From assembly GCA_902509905.1 (NCBI GenBank), contig CABWZI010000009.1, forward strand, positions 1-59,301: a stretch of 59,301 nucleotides of DNA, given 5' to 3'. Positions 19,525-27,951 of the stretch are shown in pieces. A program made the translations under genes and the position numbers. The notes below the pieces were generated by a model that was not told where the DNA came from, did no database searches, and worked only from the letters and a program-made list of their open reading frames with translations. Source of the stretch: an uncultured Gammaproteobacteria bacterium (GTDB taxonomy: Bacteria; Pseudomonadota; Gammaproteobacteria; PS1; Pseudothioglobaceae). The first letter of the stretch is position 1; every line of letters begins with the position of its first letter.

Positions 19525-20839
19525 AAGAAGAAAGTTAAAAGCCAAGATTTATGAAATTGAGATTGAATCTCTTTCGCACGAAGGAAGGGGCATCTCTCAT
19601 ATCGATAATAAAGTCATATTTACTAGAGGAGCGCTGCCTGGTGAAAAGGTTGTTGCTTCAAGGACACTATCTCGCGCAAAATACGAGGAGGCTGATGTTC
19701 TAGAAGTTATTGATTCCTCACCGGATAGAATAGAACCAAAGTGCTCAGTATATGGGATATGTGGCGGATGCTCATTTCAACACCTCTCGAGTATTAATCA
19801 AATCAATGCAAAAAATGATTGGCTTCAAAGCGCCTTTCTTGGTCAGGCAAAAGTACAGCCGAAAGAATGGTTAGAGCCAATTCAAGTTGAGAGCTGGGGC
19901 TATCGCAGAAAGGCTCGTTTAGGGGTTCGTTATGTTGCAAAAAAAGAGAAAGTTTTAGTTGGCTTCAGAGAACGAAAATCTTCATTTGTAACTGTTATGA
20001 GTCGATGTGAAGTGCTACATCCCTCTCTGGGCGATCATCTAGAAGCCTTATCAGAATGCATTCAATCCTTAAGTATTAAAGAGCATGTCCCGCAGATTGA
20101 AGTGGCGATTGCTGAACAAGATACAATTCTGATATTAAGACACCTTCAGCCACTAAATGATACTGATGAGAAAGTTCTAGATCAGTACGCTCAAAAATTA
20201 TCCATTAATTGGTACCTTCAGAGTGGAGGTTTAGAAACAATTAAACCCTTAAATGATTCAGTTCTGCTGACTTATACAATACCAAATCACTTTATTGAGA
20301 TGACATTTCTTCCTAATGATTTCACTCAGGTCAACTTTGAGCTTAATAAAAAAATGATTGATCTTGCAATAGAGCTGCTCCAATTAAACGAAAGTGACGA
20401 TGTGATTGATCTTTTCTGTGGTCTTGGTAACTTTACACTCCCAATCTCAAGGTATGTGAATAGTGTTGTTGGTATAGAAGGGGATAAGGGGCTTGTCGAG
20501 AGAGCAAAAGAAAATGCTAAAGCAAATGATATTGCTAATGCATCATTTTACAAGGCCGACCTCTTTGAAGATGTTTCAGGATTTGAATGGTTCAGAGGGA
20601 AAAATTATAATAAAGCATTGATTGATCCAGCAAGAACAGGTGCGATTGAAATTGTTGAGCTCTTACCTAAGCTCAAAGTTGAGAGGCTAGTCTATGTGTC
20701 ATGCAACCCAGCCACCTTGGCAAGAGATACAGCAAAGCTAATTGATTTAGGATTCTCTTTAGAGAGTGCAGGTGTGATGGATATGTTTCCTCAGACTGCT
20801 CATGTGGAGTCAATTGCACTTTTCGTTCGAAAAAAATGA
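19517..20839 (+). CDS. rlmD: 23S rRNA (uracil-1939-C5)-methyltransferase RlmD
   Basis: 440 residues. An N-terminal TRAM domain is followed by the Fe-S cluster cysteines Cys76, Cys82, Cys85 and Cys164, then the SAM-binding DLFCGLGNFTLP and the catalytic Cys396 in VYVSCNPATLARD. It methylates U1939 of 23S rRNA. The RlmD rather than RlmC or TrmA identity rests on the TRAM domain plus four-Cys pattern and length. It overlaps the end of glcF by 8 bases, so it is probably carried along on the glycolate transcript, although its job is unrelated. Confidence 0.93.
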   Translation: MSRRRKLKAKIYEIEIESLSHEGRGISHIDNKVIFTRGALPGEKVVASRTLSRAKYEEADVLEVIDSSPDRIEPKCSVYGICGGCSFQHLSSINQINAKNDWLQSAFLGQAKVQPKEWLEPIQVESWGYRRKARLGVRYVAKKEKVLVGFRERKSSFVTVMSRCEVLHPSLGDHLEALSECIQSLSIKEHVPQIEVAIAEQDTILILRHLQPLNDTDEKVLDQYAQKLSINWYLQSGGLETIKPLNDSVLLTYTIPNHFIEMTFLPNDFTQVNFELNKKMIDLAIELLQLNESDDVIDLFCGLGNFTLPISRYVNSVVGIEGDKGLVERAKENAKANDIANASFYKADLFEDVSGFEWFRGKNYNKALIDPARTGAIEIVELLPKLKVERLVYVSCNPATLARDTAKLIDLGFSLESAGVMDMFPQTAHVESIALFVRKK

Positions 20840-20879
20840 GCTTAGAGTATCATTAATATAGAAAACTATAGGAAGCAAT

Positions 20880-21293
20880 ATGAGTTATAAGAGAAACCTC
20901 TTGCCAAAAATGGCAGTTGAGAGAATGAATGAGAATCCAGAGGCTGTTTTGATTGATGTCAGGACGAGAGCTGAACATAAGTACGTAGGTTTTCCGGATA
21001 ACTCAATTCTTATTCCTTGGTTTGATGAGCCAGATTTAGAGTCTGACCCAGATGCTTTTTATGAATCTGTAATTGATGCACTGAGCGATCGAAGTGACGC
21101 CATGGATACAGAACTTATTCTTATTTGTAGGAGTGGATTCAGGTCTAATGAGGCATTAAAGTGCCTACAAAGTAAAGGTTTTACGAGTGTATCTCATGTA
21201 GCTAGTGGTTTTGAAGGAGACTTGGATGAAAACGACCATCGTGGAAACCTAAATGGCTGGAGAAATGATGGTATGCCTTGGTCTCAAGGCTAA
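20880..21293 (+). CDS. Rhodanese-like sulfurtransferase domain protein
   Basis: 137 residues forming one rhodanese domain. LIDVRTRAEHKYVGFPD opens the fold, and the active-site Cys83 sits in the loop ICRSGFRS, with a well-formed CRSGxR signature. It probably handles sulfane sulfur or thiol groups; the substrate is unknown. The start has a good ribosome site (AGGAAG). Its stop codon overlaps the stop of convergent uvrD. Confidence 0.88.
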   Translation: MSYKRNLLPKMAVERMNENPEAVLIDVRTRAEHKYVGFPDNSILIPWFDEPDLESDPDAFYESVIDALSDRSDAMDTELILICRSGFRSNEALKCLQSKGFTSVSHVASGFEGDLDENDHRGNLNGWRNDGMPWSQG

Positions 21294-23461
21294 ACAATTT
21301 CTAGCTTAGCATAGGAGCTAATGAGCCACTTCGTACCTACTTTCTGAAACTTTATTTGAAGGCGCATTGAGTCTCCACTCCCCTCATAGTTGAGTATAGT
21401 TCCTAGTCCAAATTTAGTATGACTGACAAGTTGGCCAATAGCGTATTTAGAATCACTTGAGCTTGATACCATTTTTTGGGGAGGGTTTTTAACATCTTCG
21501 AATGATGTAATAACAGAATTACTATTAGGGTTTTTAATATAGTTTAAAAAGTTCCTAGGAATTTCATCAAGAAATATTGAATTTCGTGAGTAAATAGTTT
21601 CTCCATAAAGAGAGCGCCTGGTTGCATGAGATATATTTAGAGACTGCATTGCTCTAGTCATACCTACATAACAAAGACGTCTTTCTTCATCTATATTAGA
21701 GGGTTGATTTACTCTTTGTCGAATAGGAAATAAGTCTTCTTCTAATCCAACCAAAAAAACGACAGGAAATTCAAGTCCTTTTGCTGAATGCACTGTCATT
21801 AGTTGAACATAGTTTTGATTAATTTGATTAGATTCACCACTGGAATCAAGAGTTGCAAGAGCAATAAAGCCTTGAGTCTCATTCAATTCATTATCTTCTT
21901 CATGAACATACTGCGATGCAGCATTTACAAGTTCTTCAAGATTTTCACGTTTACTGCCTGCCTTGTCAGTCTTATCATTAGCATAATGAGCCATTAATCC
22001 AGACTGCAAAAGAATAGAGTCAACTTTTTCACTAAGCATAAGATTTTTTGTTGTGTCAGCTATCTCCTCAATTAGATAGATAAACGCTTGTAAAGCATTT
22101 GCTGCCCTCGCAGAAAGACTATCAATAATTGCAATAGATGACTGAAAGAGGTCAGTATGGTTTTCAATTGAATGAGACCTAATTTTTTCAATCGTTGATA
22201 ATCCAATGCCACGGGTAGGAAAGTTCACTATTCTCTCAAATGCTATATTATCTGATGTGTTCTCAATAAGTCGAACATATCCCATCGCATCTTTAATTTC
22301 AGCACGTTCGAAAAACCGTAATCCACCATAGATTCTATAGTTTAGATTATGTTTTATGAGAGACTCTTCAAAGATTCGAGACTGTGCATTTGAGCGATAG
22401 AGTATAGCGCATTCATCGAGGTTTCTGCCTTGACTGAATTGGCTTTTAATCTCACCAACAACGTATTGAGCCTCCTCTCTTTCATCCCTTGCATTAAAAA
22501 CATTAATCAATTCGCCATCACCTGATGCGGTCCATAGTGATTTTTCAAGTCGATTTTGATTATTGGCAATTAAAGCATTAGATGCGCTAAGGATGTTCCC
22601 AGTTGAGCGATAGTTTTGTTCAAGCTTGATGATTTGTATTGGTTTAAAGTCATTCTCTATTTTTTGAATGTTTTCAATTTTTGCTCCTCTCCAACCATAT
22701 ATCGACTGGTCGTCATCACCGACACAAAAGACGTGATTACTTTCGTTATGAAGTATTTTGATAAATTGGTATTGAATCCGATTCGTATCTTGAAATTCAT
22801 CAACTAATATATGGTGGAACTTATTTTGATAATGTTCTAATAGAGATGGGTTATTTTTTAAAAGTTCAAAACTTTTAACAAGTAATCCCGCAAAGTCTAC
22901 TAGGTCATTTACTTGAATGAAGTTTTCATAAATATCAAAAACCTTTACTTTCTGTTGTTTGGCATAGTCATAGCCTACCTCAATATCTTTAGGTGATATG
23001 CCATTATCTTTATTCTTATTAATGAACCACTGAACTTCTTTTATTTTTAATTTTTTTTCATCTATACCGTTTTCCTTCATTAAGCGTTTAATGATTCGAA
23101 ATTGATCTTGAGAGTCAAGGATTTGAAATGTTGGTGATAGGTTCGCCTCTGATGGGTGTGTTCTTAGAAGTCTATGTGCAAGAGAGTGGAAAGTGCCTAC
23201 CCACATCCTTCCAATTGGCCTGCGGAGAAGGTCACTCAATCTCTCCTTCATCTCATTGGCAGCCTTGTTGGTAAAGGTGACTGCAAGAATGTCATCAGCA
23301 TGATGATTCTTTTCAGATACTAGGTGATGAATTCGGTGTGTTAAAACTCGCGTTTTCCCGCTTCCTGCACCGGCAAGAATTAGAGCATTGATGTCCTCTG
23401 ACAAAGTGACTGATTGTTGCTGTTTTTCATTGAGTCCATCTGCTATTGGTGGTGAAATCAT
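21290..23461 (-). CDS. uvrD: DNA helicase II (UvrD), superfamily 1
   Basis: 723 residues, full length. Walker A is AGAGSGKT (residues 30-37), motif Ia lies in AVTFTNKAA, motif II is ILVDEFQDT, motif III is GDDDQSIYGWRGA, motif IV is LEQNYRS, and motif VI is VGMTRAM. The C-terminal SHTKFGLGTIL through KWLISSYAKLE is the UvrD-specific tail rather than Rep. It unwinds DNA 3' to 5' in nucleotide excision and mismatch repair. It lies 11 bases after tlpA on the same strand. Confidence 0.95.
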   Translation of the reverse strand: MISPPIADGLNEKQQQSVTLSEDINALILAGAGSGKTRVLTHRIHHLVSEKNHHADDILAVTFTNKAANEMKERLSDLLRRPIGRMWVGTFHSLAHRLLRTHPSEANLSPTFQILDSQDQFRIIKRLMKENGIDEKKLKIKEVQWFINKNKDNGISPKDIEVGYDYAKQQKVKVFDIYENFIQVNDLVDFAGLLVKSFELLKNNPSLLEHYQNKFHHILVDEFQDTNRIQYQFIKILHNESNHVFCVGDDDQSIYGWRGAKIENIQKIENDFKPIQIIKLEQNYRSTGNILSASNALIANNQNRLEKSLWTASGDGELINVFNARDEREEAQYVVGEIKSQFSQGRNLDECAILYRSNAQSRIFEESLIKHNLNYRIYGGLRFFERAEIKDAMGYVRLIENTSDNIAFERIVNFPTRGIGLSTIEKIRSHSIENHTDLFQSSIAIIDSLSARAANALQAFIYLIEEIADTTKNLMLSEKVDSILLQSGLMAHYANDKTDKAGSKRENLEELVNAASQYVHEEDNELNETQGFIALATLDSSGESNQINQNYVQLMTVHSAKGLEFPVVFLVGLEEDLFPIRQRVNQPSNIDEERRLCYVGMTRAMQSLNISHATRRSLYGETIYSRNSIFLDEIPRNFLNYIKNPNSNSVITSFEDVKNPPQKMVSSSSDSKYAIGQLVSHTKFGLGTILNYEGSGDSMRLQIKFQKVGTKWLISSYAKLEIV

Positions 23462-23472
23462 AGTGCAGTCAT

Positions 23473-24000
23473 CTAATTGATTGGTGATATATATTTTTTA
23501 AGATCCTCTATCGTGATCTCACCCATAAAGGTTTGCAATAGTTCACCTTTAGGACTGTAAATTATTGTTGTAGGCATGCCGACAATCTCTCCAAATTTAT
23601 TGAACTCAGTGTCATTAATATGACTATAGAGAATGATTGGATAGTTGATAGAAAAACGCTCAACGAATTCATTAATTACTTCAATATTAACGGGCTCAAA
23701 ATCTAAACCCAGAATTTCTACATAGTGAGAGTTTTCTTTATAGAATTCTACAAATGCTGGTATCTCTTTCAAACAAGGGGTACACCACGAAGCCCAGAAA
23801 TTAATGACCAAATACTTACCCTTCGTATTTTTTTCTGTAAAGATATTTCCTTTGGTATCTCTCAGTTCAAAGGTAAGCTCTGGGACAGATTCATACCAGG
23901 GCATTAGCTTCTTCACAGAGTCCATTACTTCACCAAAACTCAGCGCTTGGCTTGTATGAAAAGGAGCAATCAGGAGGAGTATAATAAGATATTTTTTCAT
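23473..24000 (-). CDS. TlpA/ResA-like thiol-disulfide oxidoreductase
   Basis: 175 residues. A signal peptide (MKKYLIILLLIAPFHTSQA) is followed by a thioredoxin fold with the active site WCTPC (Cys73, Cys76) inside NFWASWCTPCLKEIPAF, and the cis-Pro region VGMPTTIIYS. It is probably a periplasmic reductant, for example for cytochrome c maturation or other exported thiols; the exact partner is not evident. It diverges from arsC with only 11 bases between the start codons and is followed by uvrD. Confidence 0.9.
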   Translation of the reverse strand: MKKYLIILLLIAPFHTSQALSFGEVMDSVKKLMPWYESVPELTFELRDTKGNIFTEKNTKGKYLVINFWASWCTPCLKEIPAFVEFYKENSHYVEILGLDFEPVNIEVINEFVERFSINYPIILYSHINDTEFNKFGEIVGMPTTIIYSPKGELLQTFMGEITIEDLKKYISPIN

Positions 24001-24011
24001 GAATAATTACT

Positions 24012-24359
24012 ATGAGTGCTAAGATTTATCACAATGCCCGCTGCTCAAAATCAAGAGCAAGTCTTGCTATTTTAGAACAAAATGATGTGGACTTTGAGCT
24101 TGTTAATTATCTTGTTAACCCGCCGAGTGAATCTGAACTTAAGTCGTTAATAAATGACCTGAATATTAGTGCCAGAGACTTACTTCGTAAAGGAGAGGCT
24201 AAATATAAAGAGCTCGGTCTTTCGGATAAGTCATTAAGTGAAGACCACCTTGTAAAATCAATGTTAGAGTTCCCTATATTAATCGAGAGACCTATCGTTC
24301 GAACAGAAAAAGGGGTTGCTATCGGAAGGCCTCCTGAAAACATCAATTCAATTCTTTAG
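24012..24359 (+). CDS. arsC: Arsenate reductase, glutaredoxin-coupled type
   Basis: 115 residues of the ArsC/Spx-like fold. The catalytic Cys11 lies in HNARCSKSR, and the RPIVRTEKGVAIGRP segment supplies the conserved arginines of ArsC. It reduces arsenate to arsenite with glutathione and glutaredoxin. No arsenite pump or ArsR lies next to it, so it stands as a lone housekeeping-type copy. It sits between the divergent tlpA start and the convergent rlmH end. Confidence 0.9.
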   Translation: MSAKIYHNARCSKSRASLAILEQNDVDFELVNYLVNPPSESELKSLINDLNISARDLLRKGEAKYKELGLSDKSLSEDHLVKSMLEFPILIERPIVRTEKGVAIGRPPENINSIL

Positions 24360-24365
24360 AGCTAT

Positions 24366-24833
24366 CTAACTTCTATGATAGGGGTGATTACTGAGAAGGG
24401 TGTATGCTCTATAGATTTGTTCTACAAGGAGTAATCTAGCCATTGAGTGAGTGAATGTAAGCTTTGAGAGCCCCCAGGTTAAATGACATTCCTGTTTTAC
24501 TTTATTAGAAAGTCCATCTGCGCCTCCAATAATCAAGGCAACACTATCAGAGTTCAGCTGCCAGTTTTCAATTGATTTGGACAACTCTTTGCTTGTTTGT
24601 TGTTTTCCCAGCTCGTCAAATGCAATTAAGAGGTTTGAGTTAGAGGCGGCATCTAAAATTAGTTTTTCTTCTAGACTCTTTGTCATCTTAGGGTTTTTTG
24701 CTTTCCTGCCCTGAGGTTCAATTGAAGTGATTTCAAAGTTATAGTTTTTAGGAAGTTGCTTTTTGTAATGCTCAATACCATCAGCTATCCAGTCAGGCAT
24801 TTTTTTACCAACAGCAATTAGGTTAATCTTCAT
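24366..24833 (-). CDS. rlmH: 23S rRNA pseudouridine-1915 N3-methyltransferase RlmH
   Basis: 155 residues, the standard length. The SPOUT knot motif LIIGGADGLS and the C-terminal THSMARLLLVEQIYRAYTLL with HPYHR are hallmark sequences. It methylates pseudouridine 1915 in helix 69 of 23S rRNA. It overlaps rsfS by 11 bases and closes the leftward operon glyoxalase-like, nadD, rsfS, rlmH; rsfS-rlmH adjacency is common in bacteria. Confidence 0.97.
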   Translation of the reverse strand: MKINLIAVGKKMPDWIADGIEHYKKQLPKNYNFEITSIEPQGRKAKNPKMTKSLEEKLILDAASNSNLLIAFDELGKQQTSKELSKSIENWQLNSDSVALIIGGADGLSNKVKQECHLTWGLSKLTFTHSMARLLLVEQIYRAYTLLSNHPYHRS

Positions 24834-25158
24834 CTTCCTCGATGGACCACAACTTCTCTAACTTATAGAATTCTCGTGTTTTTTCTGTCATGATATGGAC
24901 AATGACTTCGCCCAGGTCAACCAAAACCCATTCACTGAATTCAGCACCCTCAGTTCCTAGAACAGGCATATTAAGTCTCTTCGCCTCAATAGTAACATTA
25001 TTAGCTATTCCTCTGACGTGTTGAATGGAACGTCCAGTTGCAATAACAATAGCTTCCATGTCGTCACTCTGCTGCATCACATTAATTGCTGTGATGTCCT
25101 CCCCTTTTAATTCCTCAATAATGTTTTCAACAACCCTGATCTGTTCAGTAAGTTTCAT
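24823..25158 (-). CDS. rsfS: Ribosomal silencing factor RsfS
   Basis: 111 residues of the RsfS/Iojap family. Diagnostic pieces are GEDITAINVMQ, ATGRSIQHVRGIANNV, and WVLVDLGEVIVHIM. It binds ribosomal protein uL14 and blocks subunit joining when nutrients are short. It starts 2 bases after nadD and overlaps rlmH, the usual partner genes. Confidence 0.96.
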   Translation of the reverse strand: MKLTEQIRVVENIIEELKGEDITAINVMQQSDDMEAIVIATGRSIQHVRGIANNVTIEAKRLNMPVLGTEGAEFSEWVLVDLGEVIVHIMTEKTREFYKLEKLWSIEEDED

Positions 25159-25160
25159 AT

Positions 25161-25757
25161 TTATTGAAGAATGTTAATAATTGAAGAGGGCGTCAAACCA
25201 TTGAGATTTTGATTGGAGGCAATTTTACCTCTAATATCACTTGACGAAATATCGATAAGCTCAGAATTTGAAAAATATAAAAGCCCACTTGTTTTTTTAT
25301 TCAAATGATTCTTATCAAGAGCAATATCAAAAGTATCAAGGCTTTTTTGAGGGTTTTGATTAGTATTTCTTGGAAGGATAATTAAATGAATGAGCTTTGC
25401 AAATTCATCCCATTTTTTCCATGTTTTAAAGGTTTTAAAGCTATCCATTCCAATTATGAGGCAAATTGTATTGTCCTTAAATTCTTTTACTATCTCAGCA
25501 AGGGTCTCTATCATATAGGAGCTGCCACCTCGATCAATTTCTCTTGTATCGATTTCCAATGAAGGAAACTCTTTGATTGCAAGGTTCAGCATCTCTAACC
25601 TTTGCTTAGAAGAATAGTGAAGCGAGTTTTTATGAACTGGTACACAACATGGCAAAAGGAATAAGCGCTCAAAATTAAGTTCTTTTTTAATTGATTCTGC
25701 AGTTATGAGATGACCTAGATGAACGGGGTCGAAGGAGCCACCATAAATCCCTATCAT
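25161..25757 (-). CDS. nadD: Nicotinate-nucleotide adenylyltransferase
   Basis: 198 residues. The nucleotidyltransferase motif IYGGSFDPVHLGH opens the protein and ISSSDIR lies near the C-terminus. It makes deamido-NAD from nicotinate mononucleotide and ATP. Its ATG overlaps the stop of the upstream metallo-hydrolase gene (ATGA), and rsfS follows 2 bases later. Confidence 0.95.
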   Translation of the reverse strand: MIGIYGGSFDPVHLGHLITAESIKKELNFERLFLLPCCVPVHKNSLHYSSKQRLEMLNLAIKEFPSLEIDTREIDRGGSSYMIETLAEIVKEFKDNTICLIIGMDSFKTFKTWKKWDEFAKLIHLIILPRNTNQNPQKSLDTFDIALDKNHLNKKTSGLLYFSNSELIDISSSDIRGKIASNQNLNGLTPSSIINILQ

Positions 25758-26476
25758 AACAAAGCGTTTACCTCATCTAGTGTCATTGGCGACATCGGAT
25801 AAGTTCGAGTAGAGTCATGGACATGCATCCTGTAACGAACGAATGTATCCTCATCTTGAATTAACAAAAAGGGGTTAGCCCTTTTCTGCTCAGCAATTGT
25901 GGTTGTAATCTCAGAGCCATAATTGTGCCCACACAGCAAGTGAATGTGATCAGGAACCTGTGCAATTAGTTTCTTGAGTGAGTGATATAAAGTGACTGGG
26001 TTTGATCCAGCAAGACTACAGATGCCCACTCCGTAGACAAACAAAGTGTCTCCAGCTATGAGGTGCTCATCAAGAAGATAGCAAACTCCGCCAGCTGTGT
26101 GACCAGGCGTTTCAATTATCTTAACTTCAATGTTGCCAAGCTTAATCATATCTCCATCGGCAACAGTATGAATAGGGTTTTCAATATTTAGATAAGGGAC
26201 TTCATTAATACCAGCGGTAATTTTTGCTCCCGTCTTGTTTGCTAGGTCATCCACGGCATTGGTATGGTCGCCATGCCAATGAGTGATCCAGATATCCGTT
26301 AGCGTGTATCCTTTATCCTCTATTTTTTTTAAAAATAAATCAGGCTCCCATGCAGGGTCAACAATGGCACATGTTTTGGTTTCTTCATCAAAAATAAAAT
26401 GAATTGAGTTTTCATAAGCGCCGATATGATAAAGCACTTCTATCGTGTATTTATTGCTGTTATATATTTTTTCCAT
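25754..26476 (-). CDS. Metallo-beta-lactamase-fold hydrolase, glyoxalase II-like
   Basis: 240 residues. The metal-binding motif THWHGDHTNAV and downstream ETPGHTAGG, AGDTLFV and LLCGHNYG match the hydroxyacylglutathione hydrolase (GloB) group. The role is probably hydrolysis of S-lactoylglutathione or a related thioester, but persulfide dioxygenases and other GloB-like enzymes share these motifs, so the substrate is open. It is the promoter-proximal gene of the nadD-rsfS-rlmH operon and diverges from the tRNA cluster. Confidence 0.85.
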   Translation of the reverse strand: MEKIYNSNKYTIEVLYHIGAYENSIHFIFDEETKTCAIVDPAWEPDLFLKKIEDKGYTLTDIWITHWHGDHTNAVDDLANKTGAKITAGINEVPYLNIENPIHTVADGDMIKLGNIEVKIIETPGHTAGGVCYLLDEHLIAGDTLFVYGVGICSLAGSNPVTLYHSLKKLIAQVPDHIHLLCGHNYGSEITTTIAEQKRANPFLLIQDEDTFVRYRMHVHDSTRTYPMSPMTLDEVNALL

Positions 26477-26500
26477 AATTAATATTTTACCAATTTTGAC

Positions 26501-26528
26501 TTGACTGAAATGAGATACAGATTATAAT
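26501..26528 (+). promoter_or_regulatory. Sigma-70 promoter for the tRNA cluster
   Basis: TTGACT at 26501-26506 and a perfect TATAAT at 26523-26528 with a 16-base spacer, 29 bases before the tRNA-Ala 5' end. Strength and position fit a stable-RNA promoter. Confidence 0.75.
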
Positions 26529-26557
26529 TTACGTTTTTGCTAACAACCCAGTTTTTT

Positions 26558-26633
26558 GGGGCTATAGCTCAGCTGGGAGAGCGCAACACTGGCAGTGTTG
26601 AGGTCGGCGGTTCGATCCCGCCTAGCTCCACCA
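26558..26633 (+). tRNA. tRNA-Ala (anticodon GGC)
   Basis: A full cloverleaf can be folded by eye: acceptor GGGGCTA with TAGCTCC, D-arm, anticodon stem CAACA/TGTTG with GGC at 26591-26593, a T-arm with TTCGATC, and an encoded CCA end. The acceptor stem keeps the G-U pair typical of alanine tRNAs. It reads GCC and GCU codons. First of three tRNAs in a row. Confidence 0.97.
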
Positions 26634-26649
26634 TAGCAATAATGATTTT

Positions 26650-26724
26650 GTCCGGTTCGTCTATCGGTTAGGACTCCAGGTTTTCATCCTGGCAAGAGGG
26701 GTTCGATTCCCCTACCGGATGCCA
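26650..26724 (+). tRNA. tRNA-Glu (anticodon UUC)
   Basis: Cloverleaf with acceptor GTCCGGT and ACCGGAT, so the first pair is G1-U72 rather than G-C. The anticodon stem CCAGG/CCTGG surrounds a loop with TTC at 26683-26685, the T-loop is TTCGATT, and CCA is encoded. The D-arm GTCTATCGGTTAGGAC is typical of tRNA-Glu. It follows tRNA-Ala by 16 bases. Confidence 0.95.
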
Positions 26725-26734
26725 TTTTTTTGGA

Positions 26735-26762
26735 TTAAGTAAGTTAAATTTAACTTACTTAA
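26735..26762. repeat. Perfect 28-base palindrome between two tRNA genes
   Basis: TTAAGTAAGTTAAA is followed immediately by its exact reverse complement, with no loop bases. If one A is bulged, the pairing extends outward by TTTGG with CCAAA to about 19 base pairs. It begins ten bases after the CCA end of tRNA-Glu. It could be a processing or termination structure in RNA, or a two-fold protein site in DNA. Confidence 0.85.
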
Positions 26763-26791
26763 CCAAAGCAGAGCCCTCTAAAATCTCTATT

Positions 26792-26868
26792 GTCCCGTTC
26801 GTCTAGTGGCCCAGGACGCCAGGATTTGATCCTGGAAACAGGTAGTTCGAATCTCCTACGGGACGCCA
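26792..26868 (+). tRNA. tRNA with UUG anticodon (Gln) on a tRNA-Glu-like body
   Basis: Acceptor GTCCCGT pairs perfectly with ACGGGAC. The anticodon stem CCAGG/CCTGG is identical to that of the preceding tRNA-Glu, and the loop carries TTG at 26826-26828, which reads CAA (Gln). CCA is encoded. The acceptor and D-arm (GTCTAGTGGCCCAGGAC) closely follow bacterial tRNA-Glu, and the first pair is G1-C72, not the U1-A72 usual in bacterial tRNA-Gln. The T-stem needs a G-U pair and one U-C mismatch (GGTAG with CTCCT), so it is slightly weakened. Decoding identity is from the anticodon; charging identity is uncertain. Confidence 0.85.
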
Positions 26869-26903
26869 TCCAAAGGCAAATACAAGCATAATTGACGGGT
26901 CAG

Positions 26904-26932
26904 TTGATTTGATTTAAATCGCTTTTGATAAT
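26904..26932 (+). promoter_or_regulatory. Possible promoter for mcl-mtkAB
   Basis: TTGATT (26904-26909) and GATAAT (26927-26932) with a 17-base spacer lie 65 bases before the mcl start, overlapping a small GATTTAAATC palindrome. The match is moderate, and readthrough from the tRNA cluster is an alternative. Confidence 0.4.
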
Positions 26933-26996
26933 TACTAAATCTACTCAATTAAATTCTTGATATATTGTTTTAGAGTATTTAATTTAAAGGGGTTTT

Positions 26997-27950
26997 ATGA
27001 GTCATATTATCTATGAGCCAGTCAAACAGAGATTGCAGCGAAGTGAGTTAGCTGTTCCAGGATCAAATCCTAAAATGTTTGAAAAGGCTCTTAAAAGTTC
27101 TGCTGACTATGTTTTTTTAGATTTAGAGGATGCAGTCGCTCCAGACGACAAAGTGCCTGCACGTAAAAATATTATTGAGGCAATCAATGATCTAGACTGG
27201 AATGGCAATGGAAAGACTATTTCGGTTCGAATTAATAGTATTGACACTCATTATATGTACCGAGACGTTGTTGAGGTTGTAGAGCAAGCAGGAGATAAAC
27301 TAGATACTATCCTTCTTCCAAAGGCTGGGACAGCATCAGATGTTTATATGTTGTCTGCAATGCTTAATCAAATAGAGACCTCTAAGGGGTTAAAAAATAG
27401 AATTGGAATTGAAGTATTAATTGAAACGACTCTAGGCATGGCTAATGTCATGGATATTGCGCAAAAAGGTCGTGAGGAGAGGCTTGAAGCGATGCACTTC
27501 GGCGTGGCAGATTACGCGGCAAGTTGTAGGGCAAGAACAACAGTGATTGGAGGTTTAAATCCTGATTATCCTGGCGATCAATGGCATGCCGGCCTCTCGC
27601 AAATGCTAGTCGCTTGTAGGGCCTATGGCTTAAGAGCTATTGACGGACCTTTTGGAGACTTTAATGATCCAGAATCTTATATTGATGCTGCAAAAAGAGG
27701 GGCAGCACTTGGATTTGAAGGTAAGTGGGCAATTCATCCTTCACAGATTGATCTTGCCAATGAGGTCTATACCCCACCAGAGTCTGAAGTATCACATGCA
27801 AAGCAAATTCTTATAGCTCTTGATGAGGCAGCAAAAGAGGGCAGGGGTGCTGCACAGCTCAACGGAAGAATGATTGATGCTGCCTCTGCAAAGATGGCTG
27901 AGAATATTGTAAATACAGATAATGCCATTAATTCAAAAATAAAAGGTTAA
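26997..27950 (+). CDS. mcl: L-malyl-CoA lyase (HpcH/HpaI-CitE family)
   Basis: 317 residues. The sequence follows the methylotroph MclA closely: LQRSELAVPGSNPKMFEKA at the start, VFLDLEDAVAPDDK, the active-site region GIEVLIETTLGMANV, FGVADYAAS, IDGPFGDFND and GKWAIHPSQIDLANEV. It cleaves malyl-CoA to acetyl-CoA and glyoxylate with a divalent metal. A beta-methylmalyl-CoA activity is possible. A ribosome site (AAAGGGG) precedes the ATG. The ATG of mtkA comes 1 base after its stop, so lyase and ligase are coupled. Confidence 0.93.
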   Translation: MSHIIYEPVKQRLQRSELAVPGSNPKMFEKALKSSADYVFLDLEDAVAPDDKVPARKNIIEAINDLDWNGNGKTISVRINSIDTHYMYRDVVEVVEQAGDKLDTILLPKAGTASDVYMLSAMLNQIETSKGLKNRIGIEVLIETTLGMANVMDIAQKGREERLEAMHFGVADYAASCRARTTVIGGLNPDYPGDQWHAGLSQMLVACRAYGLRAIDGPFGDFNDPESYIDAAKRGAALGFEGKWAIHPSQIDLANEVYTPPESEVSHAKQILIALDEAAKEGRGAAQLNGRMIDAASAKMAENIVNTDNAINSKIKG

Positions 27951-27951
27951 T

